Positions 22,951 through 35,004 of a stretch of 64,000 bases of DNA are shown piece after piece (positions within the stretch are counted from its first letter, which is position 1; every line of letters starts with the position of its first letter). This DNA is from Aegilops tauschii subsp. strangulata (Eukaryota > Streptophyta > Magnoliopsida > Poales > Poaceae): positions 444,075,793 to 444,139,792 of the forward strand of contig NC_053037.3 in the NCBI RefSeq assembly GCF_002575655.3. The letters run 5' to 3'. Both the position numbers and the translations under genes were made by a program. The notes beneath the pieces were generated by a model. The model did not search any database and had not been told where the DNA came from. It worked only from the letters and a program-made list of their open reading frames with translations.

Positions 22951-24845
22951 GTTGGGGAACGTAGTATTTCAAAAAAAATCCTACGATCACGTAAGATCTA
23001 TCTAAGAGAAGCATGGCAATGAGCGGAGAGAGTGTGTCCATGTACCCTCGTAGACCGAAAGCAAAAGCGTTTAGTAACGCGGTTGATGTAGTCGAACGTC
23101 TTCGTGATCCAACCAATCCAAGTACCGAACGCACGGCACCTCCGCGATCTGCACACGTTCAGCTCGGTGACATCCCTCAAACTCTTGATCCAGTTGAGGC
23201 CGAGGAAGAGTTCCGTCGGCACGACGGCGTGGTGACGGTGATGATGAAGTTACCGGCGCAAGGCTTCACCTAAGCACTACGACAATATGACCAAGGTGTG
23301 TAACTGTGGAGGGGGGCACCGCACACGGCTAAGACAAATCTTGAGTGCCTTTGGGGTGCCCCCTGCCCACGTATATAAAGGAGGGAGGAGGAGTAGGCCG
23401 TCCTAGGAGGGGCGCGCCTATAGGGGGAGTCCAACTAGGATTCCCAATCCTAGTTGGAGTCCCCTTCCTTTTCCAAGAGGGGAGAGAGGGAAGGAGTAGG
23501 AGAGGGAGAAGGAAAGAGAGGGGGGCACCGCCCCCTCCCTAGTACAATTCGTACTTGCCATGGGGGGCGTGGCCACCCCTTGAGGCCCTTCTCTTCTTTC
23601 CCGTATGGCCCATTAAGTCCCACTACTTCCCCCGGCGAATTCCCGTAACTCTCTGGTACTCCGTAAAATACCCGAATCACTCGGAACCTTTCCGAGTTTC
23701 GAATATAGCCTTCCAATATATCGATCTTTACCTCTCGACCATTTCGAGACTCCTCATATGTCCGTGATCTCATCCGGGACTCCGAACAAACTTCGGTCAT
23801 CAAATCACATAACTCATAATACAAATCGTCATCGAACGTTAAGCGTGCGGACCCTACGGGTTTGAAAACTATGTAGACATGACCGAGACACATCTCCGGT
23901 CAATAACCAATAGCGGAACCTAGATGCTCATATTGGCTCCTACATATTCTACGAAGATCTTTATCGGTCAAACCGCATAACAGTATACGTTGTTCCCTTT
24001 GTCATCAGTATGTTACTTGTCCGAGATTCGATCGTCAGTATCCTCATACCTAGTTTCATCTCGTTAGTGGCAAGTCTCTTTACTCGTTCTGTAATGCATC
24101 ATCCTGTAACTAACTCATTAGTCTCATTGCTCGCAAGGCTTATAGTGATGTGCATTACCGAGAGGGCCCAGAGATACCTCTCTGATACACAGAGTGACAA
24201 ATCATAATCTCGATCTATGTCAACCCAACAAACACCTTTGGAGACACCTGTAGAGCATCTTTATAATCACCCAGTTACGTTGTGACGTTTGATAGCACAC
24301 AAGGTGTTCCTCCGGTATTAGGGAGTCGCATAATCTCATAGTCAGAGGAACATGTATAAGTCATGAAGAAAGCAATAGCAATAAAACTAAACGATCATTA
24401 TGCCAAGCTAACGGATGGGTCTTGTCCATCACATCATTCTCCTAATGATGTGATCCCGTTCATCAAATGACAACACATGTCTATGGTCAGGAAACACGAC
24501 CATCTTTGATAAATAAGCTAGTCAAGTAGAGGCATACTAGGGACACTCTGTTTTGTCTATGTATTCACACATGTACTAAGTTTCCGGTTAATACAATTCT
24601 AGCATGAATAATAAACATTTATCATTATATAAGGAAATATAAATAACAACTTTATTATTGCATCTAGGGCATATTTCCTTCAGTCTAGTAGAGGCATACT
24701 AGGGACACTCTGTTTGTCTATGTATTCACACATGTACTAAGTTTCCAGTTAAAATACAATTCTAGCATGAATAATAAACATTTATCATGATATAAGGAAA
24801 TATAAATAACAACTTTATTATTGCCTCTAGGGCATATTTCCTTCA
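22951..24845 (-). mobile_element. 5' LTR of a BARE/Angela/WIS-type copia element
   Basis: On the minus strand the LTR starts TGAAGGAAATATGCCC and ends TACGTTCCCCAACA, both characteristic of this family. The regular LTR is 22951-24682 (about 1.73 kb). The last 162 bp are repeated in tandem as 24683-24845, so the outer end is double. The 3' LTR is not in the window. The LTR abuts a LINE immediately beyond its YADD box, which makes the LINE the older resident. Confidence 0.9.
24521..24845. repeat. 162-bp tandem duplication of the LTR end
   Basis: GTCAAGTAGAGGCATACTAG at 24521 recurs as GTCTAGTAGAGGCATACTAG at 24683. Both copies end GGGCATATTTCCTTCA (24682 and 24845). A few base differences and a one-base indel separate them. 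Confidence 0.95.
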
Positions 24846-26275
24846 GCTGCGTCATCCGCATATAAGGTGGTTCTCATCATAGCACCTCGTCCCCGAATCT
24901 TATGTAGGAGGCCTTCCTAGTTGCCAACTCAAGAATTTGGTGAGGCGGGTCAATTGCGAGGACGAATAGTAGCGGTGAGATCGGGTCCCCTTGACGAAAT
25001 CCATGACCATGATAGGTCCGGGCAGCCCATTGAGCAGGAAACGCGAGGATGAGGAGCAAAGCAGAGCGACAATCCAGTCACGGAATTTGCTAGGGAATCC
25101 CCTACGTTGCAGGAGGTCGAGGATGGATTCCCATTTGACATAGTTGAAGGCTTTTCTTATGTCAAGCTTGAACAGAAGGGCAGGGGTCTTGCGCTTGTGG
25201 AGGCGTCGAGCAAAGTTCCGCACATACATGAAGTTGTCATGGATGCTTCTCTTTTTTATGAAGGCGCTGTGGGCGTTGGAGATGACGGCATCCATATGCG
25301 GGGCAAGCCGCAAGGAGGGCACCTTAGCAATGATTTTGGCAATGGCATGGATGAGGCTTATGGGCCTATAATCGGAGATGCCCTCTGCGCCATCCTTCTT
25401 GGGCAAGAGCATCACATTGGCGGAGTTCAACCATTGAAGATTGGACATGTGAAGGGAGTCAAACCAGTGGATAACTCGCATGATATCATGTTTGACGATG
25501 GCCCAGCATTTCTTGAAAAAGATACCTCTGAAGCCGTCCGGGTCGAGAGCCTTGCCGCTTGGCATTTCTTTAATGGCGTTCCAAACCTCCTCCTCAGTGA
25601 TAGTGTCATCCAGGGTGTGAAGGTCGACCGGTTGCACGTTGAGCTCCTCCCAATTGAAATCAAGGTTGCTCGTGTGCCCCTTCCCCATGACCTCAGAGAA
25701 GTGGTCATGGATGATCTTTTCTTTTTCGCCATGGTCAGTAACTCAAACGCTCGCGAGCTTGATGCAGTGGATGTGGTTATTTCTTCTTCGGGCATTGATG
25801 TGGCGGTGGAAGAACTTTGTGTTTGCATCACCCTCCCTGAGGTTAGAGATACGGGCACATTGCTCTTTCTGGCCCTCTACAGAACTGCCAAACTGATCAC
25901 CCTGCGTTTTAGTCTAGCACGTAGGTCAAGCTCCTTCGGCGATAGGGGGTGTGATTCCTGCGCAATGTCTAACCTTAGAATCACGAGTAGTGCCGCGTGG
26001 AAGTGAATGTTCGCTGTTGAGAAGAGCCTTCTACTCCACTCCTTGAGACATAGCGCGGTCTTCTTGAGCTTGTGATGCAATATGAGATAAGGCTCTGTGT
26101 GTGACACGCCCTCAGCCCATGCCTTTTGGTCGATGTCATGGAATCCTGGAAGGGAGGTCCAGAAATTTTCAAACTTGAAAGACCGAGGCCTTTTGGGTCC
26201 TTTGTCATCAGCAAGCAAGAGAGGGCAGTGGTCGGAGAGGGATGACAACAAGGCGTGCAACACACGGAGGTGTAT
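24846..26275 (-). pseudogene. LINE fragment: endonuclease end and reverse transcriptase
   Basis: Minus-strand reading gives SSLSDHCPLLL, the typical end of an APE-type endonuclease, at about 26255. An RT follows from about 25688: ALDPDGFRGIFFKKCW, LPKKDGAEGISDYRPIS, NAHSAFIKKRSIHDNF, FKLDIRKAFNYVKW (motif A Asp present), RQGDPISPLLFVLAID, and a LYADDAA catalytic box at about 24865-24850. Stops and frameshifts separate these blocks (for example between 25877 and 25688 and after 25059), so it is dead. The copia LTR cuts it just past YADD and the Athila element cuts its other side. The RNase H and 3' tail are absent. Confidence 0.8.
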
Positions 26276-27796
26276 TGATACGTCCATTTTGCATCATGCT
26301 TTTATATCGATATTTATCGCATTATGGGCTGTTATTACACGTTATGTCATAATACCTATGCCTATTCTCTCTTATTTTACAAGGTTTACATGAAGAGGGA
26401 GAATGTCGGCAGCTCGAATTCTGGGCTGGAAAAGGAGCAAATATTAGAGACCTATTCTGCACAGCCCCAAAAGTCCTGAAACTTCACGGAAGTCATTTTT
26501 GGAATTAATAAAAAATACTGGTGAAAGAAAGTACTAGAGGGGGCCCACACCCTGGCCACGAGGGTGGGGGCGAGCCCTACCCCCCTGGGCGCGCCCCCTG
26601 CCTCGTGGGCCCCCTGGCAGGCCTCCGGTGCCCATCTTCTGCTATATGAAGTCTTTTACCCTGGAAAAAATCATAAGCAAGCTTTCGGTAAGAAACTCCG
26701 CCGCCACGAGGCGGAACCTTGGCGGAACCAATCTAGGGCTCCGGCGGAGCTGTTCTGCCGGGGAAACTTCCCTCCGGGAGGGGGAAATCATCGCCATTGT
26801 CATCACCAACGATCCTCTCATCGGGACGGGGCCAATCTCCATCAACATCTTCACCAGCACCATCTCCTCTAAAACCCTAGTTCATCTCTTGTATCCAATC
26901 TTTGTCCCAAAGCCTCAGATTGGTACATGTGGGTTGCTAGTAGTGTTGATTACTCCTTGTAGTTGATGCTAGTTGGTTTATTTGGTGGAAGATCATATGT
27001 TCAGATCCTTAATACATATTAATACCCCTCTGATTATGAACATGAATATGATTTGTGAGTAGTTACGTTTGTTCCTGAGGACATGGGAGAAGTCTTGCTA
27101 TAAGTAGTCATCTGAATTTGGTATTCGTTCGATATTTTGATGAGATGTATGTTGTCTTTCCTCTAGTGGTGTTATGTGAACGTCGACTACATGACACTTC
27201 ACCGTTATTTGGGCCTAGAGGAAGGCATTGGGAAGTAATAAGTAGATGATGGGTTGCTAGAGTGACAGAAGCTTAAACCCTAGTTTATGCGTTGCTTCGT
27301 AAGGGGCTGATTTGGATCCATATGTTTCATGCTATGGTTAGGTTTACCTTAATACTTCTTTTGTAGTTGTGGATGCTTGCAATAGGGGTTAATTATAAGT
27401 GGGATGCTTGTCCAAAAAGGACAGCACCCAAGCACCGGTCCACCCACATACCAAATTATCAAAGTAACGAACGCGAATCATATGAGCGTGATGAAAACTA
27501 GCTTGACGATAATTCCCATGTGTCCTCAGGAGCGTTTTCCTTCATATAAGAGTTTGTCCAGGCTTGTCCTTTGCTACAAAAAGGATTGGGCCATCTTTCT
27601 GCACCTTGTTTACTTTCATTACTTTTTACTCGTTACAAATTACCTTATCACAAAACTATCTGTTACCGATAATTTCAGTGCTTGCAGAGAATACCTTGCT
27701 GAAAACCGCTTATCATTTCCTTCTGCTCCTCGTTGGGTTCGACACTCTTACTTATCGAAAGGACTACCATAGATCCCCTATACTTGTGGGTCATCA
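26276..27796 (+). repeat. 5' LTR of the Athila-type element
   Basis: 1521 bp, starting TGATACGTCCATTTTGCATC and ending GTGGGTCATCA. It contains a GC-rich block with GGGCGCGCCCC near 26588. Confidence 0.95.
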
Positions 27797-27807
27797 AGAC
27801 TCTTTTC

Positions 27808-27825
27808 TGGCGCCGTTGCCGGGGA
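27808..27825 (+). other. Athila primer-binding site
   Basis: TGGCGCCGTTGCCGGGGA lies 11 bp after the LTR and is complementary to the 3' end of plant tRNA-Asp, the primer used by many plant gypsy elements. Confidence 0.85.
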
Positions 27826-28020
27826 GTGAAGCGCCTTTGGTAGGTGGAATTTGGTAAGGAAAAATTTATATAGTCTGCTGAAATTTACTGTCACTTGTTA
27901 CTACGGAAAGTAATCCTTTGAGGGGCTTGTTCGGGGTATCTTCACCCCGACCAGTAGCAAAGAGTTACTCCTCAACCTATTGAACCTACTGAAAATGTTT
28001 ACTTTGAAATTCATTCGGGT

Positions 28021-29660
28021 ATGATAGAGAAACTGCTAGCTAATCCTTTCACATGTGATGGAACATTCCATCCCGATTTGCACCTAATCTATGTGGATGA
28101 AGTTTGTGGATTATTTAAGCTTGGAGGTATGTCCGAGGATGTTATCAAGAAGAAGGTCTTCCCTTTATCTTTGAAGGGAGAGGCATTGACATGGTTTAGG
28201 CTATGTGATGATATGGGATCATGGAACTACAACCGATTGAAATTGGAATTTCATCAGAAGTTTTATCCTATGCATTTGTTCATCGTGATCGTAATTATAT
28301 ATATAATTTTTGGCCTTGCGAAGGAGAAAGCATCGCTCAAGCTTGGGGGAGGCTTAAGTCAATGTTATATTCATGCCCCAATCATGAGCTCTCAAGAGAA
28401 TTTATTATTCAAAAAAATTATGCTCGGCTTTCTCTCAATAATCGCTCCATGCTCGATAGTTCTTGTACTGTCTCTTTTATGATGAAGACTATTGAATTCA
28501 AATGGGATTTATTGGAAAGAATTAAACGCAACTCTGAAGATTGGGATCTCGATGAAGGTAAGGAGTCAGGTATAACACCTAAGTTTGATTGTGTTAAATC
28601 TTTTATGGATACCGATGTTTTCTGTGAATTTAGCACTAATTATAGACTTGACTCTGAGATAGTAGCTTCTTTTTGTGAATCATTTGCTACTCATGTTGAT
28701 CTCCCTAAGGAGAAGTGGTTTAAATATAATCCTCCCGTTGAAGTAAAAGTGGTTGCACCTATTAAAGTTGAAGAAAAGACTATCACTTATAATGATCTTG
28801 TCGTTCCTACTGCTTATATTGAGAAACCACCTTTCCCTGTTAGAATAAAGGATCATGCTAAGGTTTCAACTGTGGTCAACAAAAGTAACATTAAGACACC
28901 CAAACCCCCTGAGCAAATTACAGTTGAACCTAGTATTGCTATGGTTAAAGATCTCTTGGCTGATAATATTGATGGGCATGTTATTTACTTCTGTGAGGAA
29001 ACTGCTAGAATTGCTAGACCTGATACTAAAAATAAACATAGACCTGTTGTAGGCATGGCTGTTATTTCTGTTAAAATAGGAGATCATTGTTATCATGGCT
29101 TATGTGATATGGGTGCTAGTGCAAGTGCAATACCTCATTCCTTATACAAAGAAATTATGCATGATATTGCACCTGCTGAGATAGAAGAAATTGATGTTAC
29201 AATTAAGCTTGCCAATAGAGATACTATTTCACCAATCGGGATTGTTAGAGATGTTGAAGTCTTGTGTGGGAAAGTTAAATATCCTGCTGATTTTCTTGTT
29301 CTTGGTTCCCCACAAGATAGCTTTTGTCCCATTATATTTGGTAGACCCTTCTTGAATACTGTTAATGCTAGGATAGACTGCGAAAAGGATGTTGTCACTC
29401 TTGGTCTGGGGGATATGTCTCATGAGTTTAACTTTGTTAAATTTCGTAGACAACCCCGTGATGAGGAATTACCTAGTAAAGATGAAATAATTGGTCTTGC
29501 TTCTATTGCCGTACCTCCTAATGATCCTTTAGAACAGTATCTGCAAGACCATGAAAATGATATGTTTATGAATGAAAGAAGGGAAATAGATGAAGTATTC
29601 TTTAAACAGGGGCCTATTTTGGAACACAACTTGCTTGTTGAAATACTAGGGGATCCGCTC
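28021..29660 (+). pseudogene. gag-protease of the Athila-type element
   Basis: The capsid part begins in the frame at 28021 with MIEKLLANPFTCDG and carries LKGEALTWF, a typical retrotransposon gag motif. Near 28265 a frameshift moves the reading to another frame, which holds AQAWGRLKSMLYSCP and runs to 29795. The aspartic protease lies at about 29080-29370 with CDMGASASAIP (Asp-Met-Gly-Ala-Ser in place of the more common DLGAS) and FGRPFLNTVNARID. Another frameshift near 29655 separates it from the RT. In Athila elements gag, protease and pol form one long frame, so both shifts are inactivating unless they are sequence errors. Confidence 0.85.
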
Positions 29661-29677
29661 CACCCAAGGGTGATCCC

Positions 29678-31260
29678 GTGTTTGAGCTTAAACCATTACC
29701 TGATACTCTTAAATATGCTTATCTTGATGAAAAGAAGATATATCCTGTTATTATTAGTGCTAACCTTTCAGAGCATGAAGAAAAGAAACTATTGAAAACT
29801 CTAAAGAAGCACCGTGCTGCTATTGGATATACTCTTGATGATCTTAAGGGCATTAGTCCCACGTTATGCCAGCACAAAATAAAATTGGAGAAAGACGCTA
29901 AACCAGTTGTTGATCACCAACGATGGTTAAATCCTAAGATGAAAGAAGTGGTAAGGAAAGAAATACTAAAGCTTCTGGAGGCAGGTATAATTTATCCCGT
30001 CGCTGATAGTCAGTGGGTAAGTCCTGTCCATTGTGTCCCTAAGAAGGGAGGTATTACTGTTGTTCCTAATGATAAAGATGAATTGGTCCCACAAAGAATT
30101 GTTGCAGGTTATAGAATGGTAATTTATTTCCGCAAATTAAATAAAGCTACTGAAAAGGATCATTACCCTTTACCTTTTATTGATCAAATGCTAGAAAGAT
30201 TATCCAAACATACACATTTTTGCTTTCTAGATGGTTATTCTGGCTTCTCTCAAATACCTGTGTCAAAAGAGGATCAAGAAAAGACCACTTTTACTTGCCC
30301 TTTCGGTACCTTTGCTTATAGCGTATGCCTTTTGGTTTATGTAATGCACCTGCTACCTTTCAAAGATGCATGATGGCTATATTCTCTGATTTTTGTGAAA
30401 AGATTGTTGAGGTTTTCATGGATGATTTCTCCGTTTACGGAACTTCTTTTGATGATTGCTTGAGCAACCTTGATCGAGTTTTGCAGAGATGTGAAGAAAC
30501 TAACCTTGTCTTGAATTGGGAGAAGTGCCACTTTATGGTTAATGAAGGTATTGTCTTGGGGCATAAAATTTCTGAAAGAGATATTGAAGTTGACAAAGCT
30601 AAAGTTGATGCTATTGAAAAGATGCCGTGTCCCAAGGACATTAAAGGTATAAGAAGTTTCCTTGGTCATGCTGGTTTTTATAGGAGGTTCATTAAGGACT
30701 TCTCCAAAATCTCCAGGCCTCTGACTAATCTCTTACAAAACGATATTCCTTTTGTCTTTGATGATGATTGTGTAGAAGCATTTGAAATACTTAAGAAAGC
30801 ATTGATTTCTACACCTATTGTTCAGCCACATGATTGGAATTTACCCTTTGAAATTATGTGTCATGCTAGTGATTATGCTGTAGGTGCTGTTCTAGGGCAA
30901 AGAGTTGATAAGAAATTAAATATTATTCAATATGCTAGTAAAACTCTAGACAATGCCCAGAGAAATTATGCTACTACTGAAAAGGAATTTTTAGCAGTCG
31001 TATTTGCTTGTGATAAGTTCAGACCTTATATTGTTGATTCTAAAGTAACTGTTCACACTGATCATGCTGCTATTAAATACCTTATGGAAAAGAAAGATGC
31101 TAAACCTAGACTTATTAGATGGGTTCTCCTGCTACAAGAATTCGATTTGCATATTGTTGATACAAAGGGAGTTGAGAACCCCGTTGCAGACAACTTGTCT
31201 AGGTTAGAGAATGTTCTTGATGACCCACTACCTATTGATGATAGCTTTCCTGATGAATAA
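29678..31260 (+). pseudogene. reverse transcriptase and RNase H of the Athila-type element
   Basis: The first part (from 29678) holds KKHRAAIGYTLDDLKGISP, VVRKEILKLLEAGIIYPVAD and the motif A block CFLDGYSGFSQIP. The residue before FRKLN is Tyr instead of the usual Asp (MVIYFRKLN). A frameshift near 30320 breaks the frame between TFAY and [15 protein letters not shown]. The second part has the catalytic box VFMDDF, then RNase H with [31 protein letters not shown] and [15 protein letters not shown] at 31258-31260 stops the frame before the integrase linker. Catalytic Asp residues of RT are kept, so lesions are recent. Confidence 0.9.
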
Positions 31261-31273
31261 TTGGCTGTCATAA

Positions 31274-32600
31274 TTGCTTCTCGCACTGCTCCATGGTATG
31301 CTGATTACGCTAATTATATTGTTGCTAAATTTATACCACCTAGTTTCACATACCAGCAAAAGAAAAAAATTCTATGATTTAAGACATTACTTCTGGGATG
31401 ACCCACATCTTTACAAAGAAGGAGTAGATGGTGTTATTAGACGTTGTATACCTGAGCATGAACAGGAACAGATCCTACGCAAGTGTCACTCCGAAGCCTA
31501 TGGAGGACACCACGCTGGAGATAGAACTGAACATAAGGTATTGCAGTCCGGTTTTTATTGGCCTACTCTCCTCAAAGATGCCCGTAAGTTTGTCCTATCT
31601 TGTGATGAATGTCAAAGAATTGGTAATATTAGTAGACGTCAAGAAATGCCTATGAGTTATTCACTTGTTATTGAACCATTTGATGTTTGGGGCTTTGATT
31701 ACATGGGACCGTTTCCTTCCTCTAATGGGTATACACATATTTTAGTTGCTGTTGATTACGTTACTAAGTGGGTAGAAGCTATTCCAACTAGTAGTGCTGA
31801 TCATAACACCTCTATTAAGATGCTTAAAGAAGTTATTTTTCTGAGGTTTGGAGTCCCTAGATATTTAATGACTGATGGTGGTTCTCATTTTATTCATGGT
31901 GCCTTTCATAAAATGCTTGCTAAGTATGATGTTAATTATATAATTGCATCTCCGTATCACCCACAGTCTAGTGGTCAAGTAGAATTGAGTAATAGAGAGC
32001 TCAAATTAATTTTGCAAAAGACTGTTAATAGGTCTAGAAAGAATTGGTCCAAGAAACTTGATGATGCATTATGGGCCTATAGAACTGCATACAAAAATCC
32101 CATGGGTATGTCTCCGTATAAAATGGACTATGGAAAAGCATGTCACTTACCTCTCGAACTAGAACATAAGGCATATTGGGCCATTAAAGCTCAATTATGA
32201 TTTCAAACTCGCTGGTGAGAAGAGGTTATTTGACATTAGCTCACTTGATGAATGGAGAACCCAAGCCTATGAGAATGCCAAACTATTTAAAGAAAAAGTT
32301 AAAAGATGGCATGATAAATGGATACAAAAACATGAGTTTAATGTAGGTGATTATGTGTTACTATTCAACTATTGTTTAAGATTTTTTGTAGGAAAGCTTC
32401 TCTCTAAATGGGAAGGTCCTTACGTTATCGAGGAGGTCTATCGTTCCGGTGCCATAAAAATCAACAACCTCGAAGGCACAAATCCGAAGGTGGTGAACGG
32501 TCAAAGAATCAAACATTATATCTTAGGTAATCCTATAAATGTTGAAACCAAAGTTATTGAAACCGTAACCCCGGAGGAATACATAAGAGACACTTTCTAG
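31274..32600 (+). pseudogene. integrase of the Athila-type element
   Basis: The HHCC zinc-binding part ([17 protein letters not shown], then CDECQRIG) is followed by the catalytic core with its three acidic residues in [17 protein letters not shown] and [13 protein letters not shown] frameshift at an A run near 31360 separates it from the upstream linker. Another near 32188 interrupts the core's end just after AYWAIKA. The C-terminal part, with KLLSKWEGPYVIEEV, resumes in the 32355-32600 frame and ends at 32600. There is no chromodomain, as expected for Athila. Confidence 0.88.
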
Positions 32601-32953
32601 AACGTTTCAGACTCCGAAAAAGAATAGGTATGTGGTACGGTAAGTAAACCGGCTCCAAAACAGTTCTAATGGCACTTTTTCTCCGTTTTAGAATATTTAG
32701 AAAAAATAGGAAAATAATAAGTAGTCCGGGAAGGACACGAGGCGTCCACGAGGGTGGAGGGTGCGCCCTACCCCCTGGGCGCGCCCCTGCCTCGTGGGCA
32801 CCTTGTGTGCCCTCCGGACTCTGTTTTCTTGCACGATACTTCTTTTGGTCGGTAAAAATTCGTTATATAATCTCCCAAAGGTTTTGACCATCGTATCACG
32901 CAAATATCCTCTGTTCTTGTTTCGAGCTATTTTTCTGACAGATCTAGATCACC

Positions 32954-33475
32954 ATGACGTCTCCAAGTGCCCCCAAGGACAAGTTCTTCGAGAAGGTCAT
33001 CAACCCCTACCTCGCGGAAGTGCTGCAACATCCTCAAACCATTGAGATGTGTGAGGGGTTGCTACACATCCGCGATGTTGAGGGACCAAGGAGGACCGGA
33101 AGTGTGGAGACAAGGCTCGAGGCAATGGAGCAACAAGTTTTCAAGTGTCAGGAGATGGTGGAGCGCGGACTCGACTCCAATCACATAATGATCACGGAGT
33201 TCACCAACAACCACAAGCTGGACGCCAAGGACATTGGGGAGGCCATCTTCAAGCTTCACGAGAAAATTGAGCACCTCCAAGCCCAGATCTATGACCTGCA
33301 AAACAAAAACGGTGAGTATGAATATAGATTCAAGAGGATGAGTTGGCCTGCAGATTTAAGGATCCCGGAGACTCGTTCATCCTTCTATGATGGTGAGCCT
33401 ATGCCTTGGAAGATGGATGACAAGCCTACTTCATCAACAACCCCATCACCACCACTTCTGAGGAAGGAGACATAA
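32954..33475 (+). CDS. extra 3' ORF of the Athila-type element, unknown function
   Basis: An intact 173-residue frame starts MTSPSAPKDKFFEKVI and ends before a TAA at about 33473. It sits between integrase and the 3' LTR, the place of the env-like ORF in some Athila elements. No signal peptide or membrane segment is visible. Residues 55-125 are charged and heptad-like (EHLQAQIYDLQNKNGEYEYR), suggesting a coiled coil. The tail is rich in Ser, Thr and Pro. It is the longest frame in the element without a lesion. Function is unknown and I do not call it an envelope protein. Confidence 0.55.
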   Translation: MTSPSAPKDKFFEKVINPYLAEVLQHPQTIEMCEGLLHIRDVEGPRRTGSVETRLEAMEQQVFKCQEMVERGLDSNHIMITEFTNNHKLDAKDIGEAIFKLHEKIEHLQAQIYDLQNKNGEYEYRFKRMSWPADLRIPETRSSFYDGEPMPWKMDDKPTSSTTPSPPLLRKET

Positions 33476-34990
33476 TCACATGGGTATGGGCACTCTTCTT
33501 GGCAACTGCCAAGCTTGGGGGAGGTGCCCCAGTATCGTATCACCATCTCACTCCTATCTTTACCGTTTTTCTTAGTTTGGTCCTTTTGGTAATATCTTGA
33601 TCTAGTAGAATAAAGTTTTAGTATGATTTAGTTTTGAGTTGTGCTTCATGATCCTTCTATGTAATCGAGTCCCAAGGGCTTGATTATCTTGCTATGATCG
33701 TGAGAGAATAAAAGAAAAGAAAAAGAATAAAAAGAAGTAAAGAGATCATATTGATCTTATGGAGAGTAATGAGTTCACATATAAAGAGTATGATGAATAA
33801 AAGCTGTTGAGAGTTGACAAACATAGTTTTGGTCATCGTTGCAATTAATAGGAAGTAATAAAGAAAGAGAGGTTTCCACATATAAATATACTATCTTGGA
33901 CATCTTTTATGATTGTGAGCACTCATTAAAATATGACATGCTAAAGAGTTGATGTTGGACAAGGAAGACAACGTAATGGGCTATGTTTTCTTATATCCGA
34001 AATAAAGTATATTGTCATGGATCATCCAACATGTTGAGCTTGCCTTTCTCCCTCTGCTAGCCAATTCTTTGCACCAAGTAGAGATACTACTTGTGCTTCC
34101 AAATATCCTTAAACCCAGTTTTGCCATAAGAGTCCACCATACCTACCTATGGATTGAGTAAGATCCTTCAAGTAAGTTGTCATCGTTGCATGCAATAAAA
34201 ATTGCTCTCTAAATATGTATGATTTATTAGTGTGGAGAAAATAAGCTTTATACGATTTTGTGATGTGGAAGCAATAAAAGCGACAGACTGCATAATAAAG
34301 GTCCATATCACAAGTGGCAATATAAAGTGACGTTCTTTTGCATTAAGATTTTGTGCATCCAACCATAAAAGCACATGACAACCTCTGCTTCCCTCTGCGA
34401 AGGGCCTACCTTTTACTTTTGTCTTATACCTTATGCAAGAGTCATGGTGATCTTCACCTTTCCTTTTTACATTTTATCCTTTGGCAAGCACATTGTGTTG
34501 GAAAGATCCTGATATATTTATCCAATTGGATGTAGTTAGCATGAATTATTATTGTTGACATTACCCTTGAGGTAAAAGGTTGGGAGGCAACACTATAAGC
34601 CCCTATCTTTCTCTGTGTCCGATTAAAACTCCATACCCATAAGTATTGCGTGAGTGTTAGCAATTATGAAAGACTAAATGGTAGTTGAGTATGTGGACTT
34701 GCATAAAAGCTCTTATATTGACTCTTTCCGATGTTATGATAAATTGCAATTGCCTCAATGACTGAGATTATAGTTTGTTGGTTCTCAATGAAGTTTCTGA
34801 TTCATACTTTGCATTGTGAATAGATTATTACTTGAGCATAAGAAATCACATGACAATATCCATATATGTTGCTGTTATAAGAATGATCATGATGCCCTCA
34901 TGTCCGTATTTTATTTTATCGACACCTCTATCTCTAAACATGTGGACATATTTATCGTTATCGGCTTCCGCTTGAGGACAAGCGAGGTCT
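33476..34990. other. 3' untranslated region of the Athila-type element
   Basis: 1.5 kb of AT-rich non-coding sequence without a gene. It begins with a polypurine-tract-like AAGCTTGGGGGAGG at 33511-33524. Confidence 0.7.
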
Positions 34991-35003
34991 AAGCTTGGGG
35001 GAG
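34991..35003 (+). other. polypurine tract
   Basis: AAGCTTGGGGGAG immediately precedes the 3' LTR (TGATACGT at 35005) and would prime plus-strand synthesis. Confidence 0.9.
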
Positions 35004-35004
35004 T

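Noticed and set aside
32954..33475. Calling the Athila ORF3 an envelope gene
   Set aside because: Position alone fits; there is no signal peptide, transmembrane segment or recognisable envelope motif.
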